A stretch of 7,434 nt of DNA from Cyanothece sp. UBA12306 (GCA_003448685.1 DLXW01000057.1:442-7875); one strand, 5' to 3'; numbered from the stretch's first letter, positions 1-5,344 are shown. The notes: generated by a model from the sequence alone, not told the origin. Numbers and translations: made by a program.

Positions 1-1821
1 CTCCCTCAATAACATAGCGCGTCCTTTGGGAGAATGAATGTGATCGCGGGTTGCTTTAGCCGAAGGACAGATTATCTCATCAGGATTAAAATTAAAACAG
101 GCACTATTACCATTACAACGAAAAGCCTTTTGATATTGAGATCTTAAATTCACAGATACTTGACGATCAAACTGTCCCCGTAAAGGCGATTCTAAAGGAA
201 CTATTTTCAGGGAACTACCATAAGCAGTCACAATTTTACCAGGATTTAATTTATTATTTGGATCAAAAGCTGCTTTAATTTTACGCAAATCTTGATATAA
301 TTCTTCGCCAAAAAATAGAGAAGTATATTCACTACGAAAACCCTTACCATGTTCTCCCCACATTACCCCACCATATTGACGAACCAAGGTGACAACTTGA
401 TCAGACAATTCTCTAATTAATTTTTCATCATTAGGGGATTTGAGATCCAAAGCAGGACGAACATGAAGACAGCCTACATCTACATGGCCAAACATAGCAT
501 AATTAAGCTTATATTTTGAGAATAATTTTTGTAAATCCTGAGTATAATTAGCTAGATTAGCTGGAGGAACAGCCGTATCTTCGATGAAAGCAATAGGTTG
601 GCGATCGCCTGGTAGATTGGTTAATAATTCAACTCCCCTTTTCCGCAAGTTCCATAACTGTTTAATTTCGTTTTTGTTGTCAGCTAAATAATATCCAATA
701 GCTTGATTTTTATGCCGTTCTAAACATTTAATAACAGCCTCAATTTTTTGTTCCATCGCCACTTTATTTTCGGCAATAAATTCTACTAAATTAAGAGATT
801 TTGCTTTACCGATGAAGTCTTTAATTTCAAAATATAGAGCATCTTCTTTAGCTAATCCTAAAATTTTATCATCAATAGTTTCGATAGCTGCTGGTTCAAA
901 CTGTAATAAAAATCCTGCATCATTAAGAGCATCATTAAAATCTGAGTAATGCAGCACCAATAATTGAGTGAACTTAGGGATTTTAGTCAACTTTAATTTA
1001 GCTTCAGTAATGACAGCCAAAGTTCCTTCTGAACCTGATATAATGCGATTTATATCAAAAAAATTTCGTTCTGTATCATAAACCTTCCCTAGATTATAAC
1101 CCGTCATAAAGCGAGTCATTTTTGGAAAAACTTCGTTAATCAACTTTTGTTTTGAGGTAACTATTTCATCTATCTGTTGATAAATCTTGCCCCTCCTTCC
1201 CACTTGTTGTTTAAATTGATTTAAACTTATTTGATCTATGCCAGAAGAAGTCCCAATAGTCCCATCAGATAACACCCAAGTTAACTCTAAAATATGATCA
1301 CTAGTTCGGCCATAGATACGAGATCCTTTACCTGCTGCATCCGTATTAATCATCCCACCAATAGTGGCACGGTTACTCGGAGCAAGAGACGGGGCAAAAA
1401 ACAGATTATTGCCTTGTAAATATTGATTTAATTGGTCTAAAATTACCCCAGGTTGAACCCTAACCCATTGTTGATCTAAATCAACTTCTAAAACATGATT
1501 CATGTATTTAGAACAATCAATAATAATTCCAGGAGAAAGGGATTGTCCATTGGTTCCTGTCCCTCCTCCCCGAGGAGAAAAAGTCAAAGAATCGAAGGGA
1601 GTTTGTTGAGCTAATTGAAAAATTTCTTGAACATCCTCAGTTGTTTGAGGAAAAACTACCGCTTGAGGTAAAATTTGATAAATACTATTATCAGTAGAAC
1701 CCATTAAACGACTGGCCAAGTCGCCACGAACTTCTCCTGAAAAACTGGTGTTTTTTAAAGTCTCTAAAAAATTAGCAATTGTGTGATGGATATTATTTTG
1801 AGGAATAAGTCTCGGAAGCAT
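1..1821 (-). CDS. FAD-binding and Fe-S-binding dehydrogenase, YdiJ / D-2-hydroxyacid dehydrogenase type (partial)
   Basis: The minus strand is open from an ATG at 1821-1819 to the window edge: 607 codons without a stop, so the C-terminus is missing. Residues about 50-280 are a PCMH-type FAD-binding domain, with the glycine-rich SPRGGGTGTNGQS at 82-94 and a second flavin signature, SGSEGTLAVITEAKL, at 262-276. Residues about 285-535 are the FAD-oxidase C-terminal domain, with GHVDVGCLHVRP at 445-456 and GEHGKGFRSEY at 489-499. From 568 a cysteine-rich segment begins (C569, C575, C585, then TRDHIHSPKGRAMLLRE), the start of the Fe-S part. This order matches the roughly 1000-residue YdiJ family, whose E. 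coli member oxidises D-2-hydroxyglutarate. Substrate here is inferred; D-lactate or glycolate are alternatives. No Shine-Dalgarno is visible before the ATG. It diverges from the DUF2256 gene. Confidence 0.9.
   Translation of the reverse strand, partial: MLPRLIPQNNIHHTIANFLETLKNTSFSGEVRGDLASRLMGSTDNSIYQILPQAVVFPQTTEDVQEIFQLAQQTPFDSLTFSPRGGGTGTNGQSLSPGIIIDCSKYMNHVLEVDLDQQWVRVQPGVILDQLNQYLQGNNLFFAPSLAPSNRATIGGMINTDAAGKGSRIYGRTSDHILELTWVLSDGTIGTSSGIDQISLNQFKQQVGRRGKIYQQIDEIVTSKQKLINEVFPKMTRFMTGYNLGKVYDTERNFFDINRIISGSEGTLAVITEAKLKLTKIPKFTQLLVLHYSDFNDALNDAGFLLQFEPAAIETIDDKILGLAKEDALYFEIKDFIGKAKSLNLVEFIAENKVAMEQKIEAVIKCLERHKNQAIGYYLADNKNEIKQLWNLRKRGVELLTNLPGDRQPIAFIEDTAVPPANLANYTQDLQKLFSKYKLNYAMFGHVDVGCLHVRPALDLKSPNDEKLIRELSDQVVTLVRQYGGVMWGEHGKGFRSEYTSLFFGEELYQDLRKIKAAFDPNNKLNPGKIVTAYGSSLKIVPLESPLRGQFDRQVSVNLRSQYQKAFRCNGNSACFNFNPDEIICPSAKATRDHIHSPKGRAMLLRE
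601..608. repeat. HIP1 octamer GCGATCGC
   Basis: Perfect palindrome inside the dehydrogenase gene. HIP1 is the abundant octamer of many cyanobacterial genomes. Confidence 0.9.
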
Positions 1822-1906
1822 AGCAAATATTTAGTAATTTCAGATCAGCCTTGAGCAATAAAAAATAAAAGACAATTAACAATTTTAGAGTAAAAAATTA
1901 GAATCT

Positions 1907-2065
1907 ATGGCCCGTCAAAATTCAAAGTCTAACTTACCAAGCAAAATTTGTCTAGTTTGTGGCCTTTCCTTTACCTGGCGCAAAAAATGGGCCAAATGTT
2001 GGGATGATGTAAAGTATTGCTCTGAACGTTGTCGAAGACGACGTTCATCAACAAAACAGCCCTAA
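1907..2065 (+). CDS. DUF2256 domain-containing small zinc-ribbon-like protein
   Basis: A 52-residue ORF beginning ATG GCC CGT and ending TAA. The core reads C15-x2-C18, then FTWRKKW at 22-28, C31, and DVKYC at 34-38 followed by SERCR at 39-43. The paired cysteines C15/C18 and C38/C42 with the WRKKW and YCS-x2-CR signatures are diagnostic of DUF2256, a small family of unknown function. The arrangement suggests one bound zinc (inference). The C-terminus is arginine-rich (RRRR at 43-46), so nucleic-acid contact is possible but unproven. Only 7 nt separate its stop from the asparaginase-type gene, so the two are probably cotranscribed. No clear ribosome binding site is seen. It diverges from the FAD dehydrogenase across an 85-nt AT-rich gap in which I see no strong promoter match. 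Confidence 0.9.
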   Translation: MARQNSKSNLPSKICLVCGLSFTWRKKWAKCWDDVKYCSERCRRRRSSTKQP

Positions 2066-2072
2066 ACAATAT

Positions 2073-3011
2073 ATGACTAAAATACAACCTAAATTAATTC
2101 TACACGGTGGGGCTAGTTCCCTCGACGATAAAGGCGGTTTAGAAAATGTCCGTCAATCTCTTCATAGTATTGTTAGCCAAGTTTATCAACTGCTAGAAAA
2201 CGGAGGAACTGCTGTTGATGCAGTGGTTCTTGGTTGTCAACTTCTCGAAGACGAACCCCGTTTTAATGCCGGAACTGGATCAGTTTTGCAGTCTGATGGA
2301 CAACTACGGATGAGTGCCTCCTTAATGGACGGGATCAAGCAAAACTTTAGTGGTGTGATTAACGTTTCCCGCGTCAAAAATCCGATTGAATTAGCCAAAT
2401 TTCTGCAAACCCAAAGCGATCGCATCCTTTCTGATCTAGGTTCTGCTGAATTAGCTAGAGAATTACAGATCCCCATCTATGATCCCTTGACCGAATTTCG
2501 AGCCCTAGAATGGATAGAAGAATGGAAAGGCAACTTTCAGAGTAAAATGGGACGATTAATCGCCCAACCTTCTCCAGAAGCAGGACGGGGAACTATTGGA
2601 GTAGTAACCCTCGATAGTCAAGGAAACATTGCTGCTGGAACTTCCACAGGAGGTAAAGGACTAGAAAGAATTGGACGAGTCAGTGACTCAGCTATGCCGG
2701 CGGGAAATTATGCTACCTCCAATGCAGGAGTTAGCTGTACAGGAATTGGGGAAGATATCATTAATGAGTGTTTAGCTGCAAGAATTGTCATTCGTGTGGG
2801 TGATGGAATGGACTTACCCCATGCCATGGAAAAATCGATGGCAGAGTCGCAAAAAAATCAACGGGACTTAGGGGCGATCGCCTTAGATCAAACTGGGGTT
2901 ATTACTTGGGGTAAAACCTGTGAAATCATCCTAGCTGGCTATCATAACGGTTCCACCATTGGGGACACCCTCGAATGGGATCCTTCCCAATTGATGGGTT
3001 ATTGTAGCTAG
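2073..3011 (+). CDS. iaaA: Plant-type asparaginase / isoaspartyl peptidase (Ntn-hydrolase)
   Basis: A complete 312-residue protein of normal family length. It would hydrolyse isoaspartyl dipeptides arising from damaged or degraded proteins, and L-asparagine more weakly, in the cytoplasm. The N-terminal LILHGGAS (8-15) and the segment EPRFNAGTGSVLQSDG (61-76) are family signatures. The precursor is expected to self-cleave before Thr174 in GRG-TIGVVTLD, giving alpha and beta subunits with Thr174 as nucleophile. TSTGG at 190-194 is the second conserved threonine motif. Substrate-binding equivalents are R202 and D205 in GRVSDS and T223-G224 in TGIGE. All catalytic residues are present, so the enzyme should be active. 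The start follows the DUF2256 stop by 7 nt without a Shine-Dalgarno. Two HIP1 sites lie inside. Base composition is visibly richer in G+C than in the genes at the right of the window. Confidence 0.95.
   Translation: MTKIQPKLILHGGASSLDDKGGLENVRQSLHSIVSQVYQLLENGGTAVDAVVLGCQLLEDEPRFNAGTGSVLQSDGQLRMSASLMDGIKQNFSGVINVSRVKNPIELAKFLQTQSDRILSDLGSAELARELQIPIYDPLTEFRALEWIEEWKGNFQSKMGRLIAQPSPEAGRGTIGVVTLDSQGNIAAGTSTGGKGLERIGRVSDSAMPAGNYATSNAGVSCTGIGEDIINECLAARIVIRVGDGMDLPHAMEKSMAESQKNQRDLGAIALDQTGVITWGKTCEIILAGYHNGSTIGDTLEWDPSQLMGYCS
2416..2423. repeat. HIP1 octamer GCGATCGC
   Basis: Perfect copy inside the isoaspartyl peptidase gene, encoding part of QSDRI. Confidence 0.9.
2874..2881. repeat. HIP1 octamer GCGATCGC
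   Basis: Second perfect copy in the isoaspartyl peptidase gene, encoding part of LGAIA. Confidence 0.9.
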
Positions 3012-3020
3012 GAGAGACTG

Positions 3021-3041
3021 GGGAATAGGGAATAGGCAATA
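3021..3041. repeat. Heptamer tandem array, GGGAATA x3 (third copy GGCAATA)
   Basis: Three head-to-tail 7-nt units, the last with one change, directly after the asparaginase-type gene. It forms most of the left arm of the hairpin. The pattern matches the short tandemly repeated repetitive (STRR) heptamers known from cyanobacteria. Confidence 0.75.
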
Positions 3042-3055
3042 AGGGAACCTCCCTT

Positions 3056-3076
3056 ATCAACTATCCGCTATTCACC
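3056..3076. repeat. Degenerate heptamer array related to ATCAACT
   Basis: Three 7-nt units, ATCAACT, ATCCGCT and ATTCACC, in phase. The first is identical to the unit of the array at 4264-4291. This array supplies the right arm of the hairpin. Confidence 0.5.
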
Positions 3077-3085
3077 ATCTAAATT

Positions 3086-3202
3086 CTAGAGATCGCCACC
3101 ACGAAAAGCCAGTAAAAATATGACTACCGGACCTGCAATCATAATTAAACCGACAAAGGTTAATTGGAAAATAGGTTCTAGATTTAGTGCTAATAATTCC
3201 AT
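3086..3202 (-). CDS. psb30: Photosystem II reaction centre protein Psb30 (Ycf12)
   Basis: A 38-residue ORF read from the ATG at 3202-3200 to a TAG at 3088-3086. It begins [10 protein letters not shown], has one hydrophobic span from about residue 11 to 33 ([10 protein letters not shown], then [10 protein letters not shown]), and ends LLAFRGGDL. This is the whole Psb30/Ycf12 protein at its usual length. Psb30 is a single-helix subunit at the edge of photosystem II in the thylakoid membrane, near PsbJ and cytochrome b559, and helps stabilise the complex. A clear ribosome binding site precedes it. Further upstream on this strand a TTGACA lies at 3328-3323, but no good -10 sits at normal spacing. 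A longer minus-strand frame, 3072-3368, overlaps it out of frame and is not a gene. Confidence 0.96.
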   Translation of the reverse strand: MELLALNLEPIFQLTFVGLIMIAGPVVIFLLAFRGGDL

Positions 3203-3206
3203 GTTT

Positions 3207-3212
3207 TCTCCT
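3207..3212 (-). promoter_or_regulatory. Shine-Dalgarno of psb30 (AGGAGA)
   Basis: On the minus strand AGGAGA lies 4 nt before the psb30 ATG. It is one of only two clear Shine-Dalgarno sites in the window and confirms the start of this tiny gene. Confidence 0.8.
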
Positions 3213-3269
3213 GACTGTTCCCAATAAGTTGAGTTTAAAGGCTATATCGCTAGGCCAAAGGTATTTATT

Positions 3270-3290
3270 GCAAAAGGCAAAAGGCAAAAT
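3270..3290. repeat. Heptamer tandem array, GCAAAAG x3 (third copy GCAAAAT)
   Basis: Three consecutive 7-nt units with one terminal change, in the divergent gap between psb30 and the cysteine-cluster gene, about 70 nt upstream of the psb30 start. It probably lies in the psb30 promoter or leader region. The unit differs from those of the other arrays. Confidence 0.75.
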
Positions 3291-3372
3291 TTGATTAAAA
3301 TAGGTTTTGCTACTTGTACCAATGTCAAACATCTTGATCCGTAGTGTTATATTAAGCCAAAAAACCATAGTC

Positions 3373-3378
3373 TATAAT
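3373..3378 (+). promoter_or_regulatory. Candidate -10 element (TATAAT) for the YkgJ-GDT1 operon
   Basis: A perfect TATAAT lies about 83 nt before the ATG at 3461. No recognisable -35 hexamer sits 16-18 nt upstream, so this is weak evidence. If used, transcription would start near 3385 and leave a leader of about 75 nt. I saw nothing in that leader resembling the yybP-ykoY manganese riboswitch. Confidence 0.3.
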
Positions 3379-3460
3379 ACCCTGGGAAGGCTTCAGTCTT
3401 TTTCAGTTAGGACATAAAAATACATAAAGTTTTATTAAAAAAGTTGGGGGATTTTTGGAA

Positions 3461-3835
3461 ATGGAGATTTGGCAATGTGTTGAGGGGTGTGGCGCTTGTT
3501 GTCATCTTGATCCAAGCGATCGCCCTGACTTGGGTGATTATCTCACATCAGAAGAACTAACTCATTATTTGAGTTTAGTGGGGGAGGGGGGATGGTGTAT
3601 TAATTTTGACCATGCTACGCGCAAATGTAAAATTTATCAACAGCGTCCTCGTTTCTGTCGCGTCATTCCAGAGACGTTTGAACAGATGTTTGGGGTTGAG
3701 AGGGACGAGTTTAATGATTTTGCGATCAAATGTTGTCAACAACAAATTACAGGGGTTTACGGGAAAAATAGCCCAGAAATGGAACACTTTAATCAGCAAG
3801 TGGGAACTGTTGAGAATTTAGAATTTAGAATTTAG
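3461..3835 (+). CDS. YkgJ family cysteine-cluster protein (putative Zn/Fe-chelating)
   Basis: A 124-residue soluble protein with nine cysteines: C6, C10, C13, C14, C46, C56, C66, C91 and C92. The order CVEGCGACC near the N-terminus, GGWCINFD at 43-50, CKIYQQRPRFC at 56-66 and a final CC is the signature of the YkgJ (UPF0153) family, thought to bind zinc, iron or an Fe-S cluster. No specific function is established. I chose ATG 3461 because GGGGGA at 3446-3451 lies 9 nt upstream; an in-frame TTG at 3455 would add two residues but sits only 3 nt from that site. The last residues (NLEFRI) and the stop codon are encoded by a heptamer array, so the extreme C-terminus is probably not conserved. The stop is 16 nt before the first GDT1-type gene, suggesting an operon and a metal-related role (inference). 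Confidence 0.9.
   Translation: MEIWQCVEGCGACCHLDPSDRPDLGDYLTSEELTHYLSLVGEGGWCINFDHATRKCKIYQQRPRFCRVIPETFEQMFGVERDEFNDFAIKCCQQQITGVYGKNSPEMEHFNQQVGTVENLEFRI
3516..3523. repeat. HIP1 octamer GCGATCGC
   Basis: Perfect copy inside the cysteine-cluster gene, encoding part of SDRPD. Confidence 0.9.
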
Positions 3836-3841
3836 AATTTA
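3814..3841. repeat. Heptamer tandem array, GAATTTA x4
   Basis: Four perfect 7-nt units spanning the 3' end of the YkgJ-type gene. Its stop codon is 3833-3835, made from the last two bases of copy three and the first base of copy four. The array ends 10 nt before the ATG of the next gene, in the place of a ribosome binding site. Confidence 0.9.
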
Positions 3842-3851
3842 GTTTAATTTT

Positions 3852-4232
3852 ATGACAACAGCCAAACCAAACGAAACTGACTCTAATCAATCTTTTTCCT
3901 CTTCAAAATCTCAATTAAAAGACGTTCAAAAATCTTCTATCGATCAACAATCATGGAGCTTTTGGACAGTTTTTAGTTCTACTTTTCTGACAATATTTTT
4001 GGCAGAAATGGGTGATAAAACCCAATTAGCAACTCTATTAATTAGCGCCCAATCCCAATCTCCTTGGGTGGTATTTGCGGGAGCGGCGACTGCCTTAATT
4101 ACTACCAGTTTATTAGGGGTATTAATTGGCTATTGGATTGCTCGTCGTTTATCTCCACAAATTCTAGATTTAGCTGTTGCTTTATTGTTACTTCTGATTA
4201 CTGGTTTACTCATTGGTGACGTTATTAGCTAA
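3852..4232 (+). CDS. GDT1/TMEM165 (UPF0016) family half-transporter, first of a pair
   Basis: A 126-residue membrane protein with one copy of the family motif E-x-G-D-K-T (E52 to T57, in AEMGDKTQLA). The acidic residues are thought to line the cation path. Hydrophobic spans are about 37-68, 70-95 and 105-122, with ARRLSPQ between the second and third. Full-length GDT1 proteins have six helices and two motifs, so this is half a transporter, probably pairing with the product of the next gene. Cyanobacterial relatives (Mnx, and as I recall paired half-size Hmx1/Hmx2 proteins) export Mn2+; calcium or proton exchange is the wider family theme. Residues 1-34 form a hydrophilic Ser/Gln/Lys-rich extension missing from its partner. 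No Shine-Dalgarno is seen: the upstream region is a heptamer array. Confidence 0.9.
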   Translation: MTTAKPNETDSNQSFSSSKSQLKDVQKSSIDQQSWSFWTVFSSTFLTIFLAEMGDKTQLATLLISAQSQSPWVVFAGAATALITTSLLGVLIGYWIARRLSPQILDLAVALLLLLITGLLIGDVIS

Positions 4233-4263
4233 ATAAATAAGTGGTTTAAATGCACAACAGCTG

Positions 4264-4291
4264 ATCAACTATCAACTATCAACTATTAACT
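4264..4291. repeat. Heptamer tandem array, ATCAACT x4 (fourth copy ATTAACT)
   Basis: Four 7-nt units, the last with one change, ending 3 nt before the ATG of the second GDT1-type gene. It occupies the whole position where a ribosome binding site would be. Confidence 0.9.
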
Positions 4292-4294
4292 ATT

Positions 4295-4570
4295 ATGGAT
4301 TGGCAATTATTTGGATTAAGTTTTGTGACTGTGTTTTTAGCAGAAATTGGTGACAAAAGTCAATTAGCCGCTATCGCTTTAGGGGGAAGTTCTAAGTCTC
4401 CTCATGGAGTATTTTTAGGTTCAATAACTGCTTTGATTTTAGCAAGTTTTTTAGGAGTAATTGCCGGTGGTGGTATGGCTGAAATATTACCAACTAAAGT
4501 CTTAAAATCTCTAGCTGCTATTGGATTTGCTTTGATGGCATTAAAACTTTTATGGGTAGAATCTAAGTAA
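4295..4570 (+). CDS. GDT1/TMEM165 (UPF0016) family half-transporter, second of a pair
   Basis: A 91-residue membrane protein with the family motif as E17-I-G-D-K-S22 (AEIGDKSQLA). Three hydrophobic spans are apparent, about 4-30, 38-60 and 68-87, with short loops GGSSKSPHG and AEILPTK. It corresponds to the other half of a six-helix GDT1 protein and most likely combines with the product of the gene 62 nt upstream. In six-helix members the two halves are inverted relative to each other; the charge distribution here does not settle the orientation. The two halves are in different frames (offset 443 nt) and each has its own start and stop, so this is a genuine gene pair rather than one gene broken by a frameshift. 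The heptamer array abutting the ATG leaves no Shine-Dalgarno. Confidence 0.9.
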   Translation: MDWQLFGLSFVTVFLAEIGDKSQLAAIALGGSSKSPHGVFLGSITALILASFLGVIAGGGMAEILPTKVLKSLAAIGFALMALKLLWVESK

Positions 4571-4604
4571 ACGTGAGTTCGACGATAATTTTGTGGCCAA
4601 CAGG

Positions 4605-4652
4605 TAACACCAGACCTATGCTTGAAGTAGTATTTCTCAAAGTCTGGTGTTA
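4605..4652. terminator. Stem-loop in convergent gap (11-bp stem); possible terminator or small mobile-element remnant
   Basis: TAACACCAGAC at 4605-4615 pairs perfectly with GTCTGGTGTTA at 4642-4652. The 26-nt loop contains a further TTGA/TCAA pair (4622-4625 with 4637-4640). It lies between the converging second GDT1-type gene and rimM, where a two-way terminator is expected, but no run of T follows either arm. The surrounding 99 nt are bounded by GTGAG (4573-4577) and CTCAC (4667-4671), so a small inserted palindromic element is an alternative. Confidence 0.4.
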
Positions 4653-4677
4653 TTGATATAGCGTTTCTCACTTTGGT

Positions 4678-5289
4678 TTAGTTTAATTCTAATAATCCTA
4701 ATGGGGGATTAATTTCTATTCTCTTATTTACTAAATCTACCACTGGAACAATATCATAAACAAAGGGAATTAAAATTTTTTTTTCAATATTTACACTGTT
4801 TTTTTTTTGTTTTTTTAGGTTTATATCTCCTGATTTATTCTGATACAATTTGACTTCTAATAAATCATTTCCAGCCAAGAAAATATTAGTTACTACTCCG
4901 ATTAATTCGTTATTTTTTTGATGATAAACTTCTAAATTAATTAAATCTGAAAAGTGATATTCATCTTCATTGATTTGGGGACGATCACTACTAGAAACTA
5001 ATAATTTATAATCTCTTAGTGTTTCAGCTTGATTGCGATTTACTATATTCGATAATTTAATAATATATATGTTTTTTCCTGGTACATATCGACCCCTAAT
5101 TAATTCAACTTTTTCAATAGATACACCATTGGGAGATTGTAACCATCGCATCCCAGGTTTTTCAAATCTTTCAGGAAAATCTGAACTAGATATAACTCTT
5201 AACTCTCCTTTTAATCCTTGTGGAGCTACAATTTTGCCAATTTCTAACCATTTTTCTGCATTTTGCAAGTTTATGCTATTATCACTCAT
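4678..5289 (-). CDS. rimM: Ribosome maturation factor RimM (16S rRNA processing)
   Basis: A 203-residue protein read from the ATG at 5289-5287. RimM binds ribosomal protein S19 and assists maturation of the 30S head domain. The N-terminal barrel, about residues 14-102, opens with WLEIGKIVAPQGLKGELRV (14-32), the family signature. It continues through GRYVPGKNIYIIKL and ends near NRNQAETLRDYKLLV. The PRC-barrel domain follows, about 108-200, with YHFSDLINLEVY, then IPFVYDIVPVVDL and a final KRIEINPPLGLLEL. It is longer than E. coli RimM (182 aa) because of a lysine-rich insert at about 150-170, encoded by three A-runs. No Shine-Dalgarno precedes the ATG. It is convergent with the GDT1 pair and divergent from tab2. 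Confidence 0.95.
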   Translation of the reverse strand: MSDNSINLQNAEKWLEIGKIVAPQGLKGELRVISSSDFPERFEKPGMRWLQSPNGVSIEKVELIRGRYVPGKNIYIIKLSNIVNRNQAETLRDYKLLVSSSDRPQINEDEYHFSDLINLEVYHQKNNELIGVVTNIFLAGNDLLEVKLYQNKSGDINLKKQKKNSVNIEKKILIPFVYDIVPVVDLVNKRIEINPPLGLLELN

Positions 5290-5309
5290 GATTATTGATT
5301 ATCTGGTAA

Positions 5310-5344
5310 ATTATAAAACACATATTAATCCTTTACTGATTATA
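5310..5344 (-). promoter_or_regulatory. Two candidate -10 elements (TATAAT) for rimM
   Basis: On the minus strand perfect TATAAT hexamers occur at 5315-5310 and 5344-5339, about 20 and 49 nt before the rimM start. Neither has a good TTGACA-like partner at normal spacing. In such AT-rich sequence chance matches are likely. Confidence 0.3.

Larger units (their letters stand above)
3019..3077. terminator. Long imperfect hairpin between convergent genes; possible two-way terminator
   Basis: Folding about position 3048 gives a 3-nt loop (3047-3049) and a perfect 8-bp stem, 3039-3046 with 3050-3057 (ATAAGGGA / TCCCTTAT). Pairing then continues outward with interruptions: 3032-3035 with 3061-3064, 3023-3028 with 3068-3073, and 3019-3021 with 3075-3077. 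By hand count about 22 of 28 opposed positions pair. It fills nearly the whole gap between the stops of the asparaginase-type gene and psb30, where a shared terminator would sit. No U-tract follows on either strand, so it is not a canonical intrinsic terminator; it could instead stabilise 3' ends or be a dispersed palindromic repeat. Confidence 0.45.

Noticed and set aside
2237..2476. 79-residue minus-strand ORF inside the isoaspartyl peptidase gene
   Set aside because: Shadow of a conserved catalytic gene; no independent support.
3072..3368. 98-residue minus-strand ORF covering psb30 and its upstream region
   Set aside because: It overlaps psb30 in another frame, has no recognisable domain, and psb30 is an unmistakable full-length match with its own Shine-Dalgarno.
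3380..3460. Possible yybP-ykoY manganese riboswitch in the leader of the YkgJ-GDT1 genes
   Set aside because: I looked for it because of the manganese link, but the conserved paired loops are not recognisable in the short AT-rich leader. A covariance-model scan would be decisive.
3455..3460. TTG start for the YkgJ-type gene, two codons upstream of the ATG
   Set aside because: The GGGGGA at 3446-3451 is only 3 nt from the TTG but 9 nt from the ATG at 3461, which is also the commoner start codon.
3575..3821. Two ORFs (3575-3799 minus, 3606-3821 plus) inside the YkgJ-type gene
   Set aside because: Both are other-frame shadows of the cysteine-rich gene and lack recognisable motifs.
4264..4291. 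Heptamer arrays as CRISPR-like repeats
   Set aside because: The units are contiguous 7-mers with no spacers, far shorter than CRISPR repeats, and no cas genes are present.
3852..4570. The GDT1 pair as a single gene broken by a frameshift
   Set aside because: There is a clean stop, a 62-nt gap, a separate start and a complete three-helix unit on each side; paired single-domain GDT1 genes are a known arrangement.
4402..4671. 89-residue minus-strand ORF antisense to the second GDT1 gene
   Set aside because: It crosses the stem-loop and the complement of a clear membrane protein gene; no domain signature.
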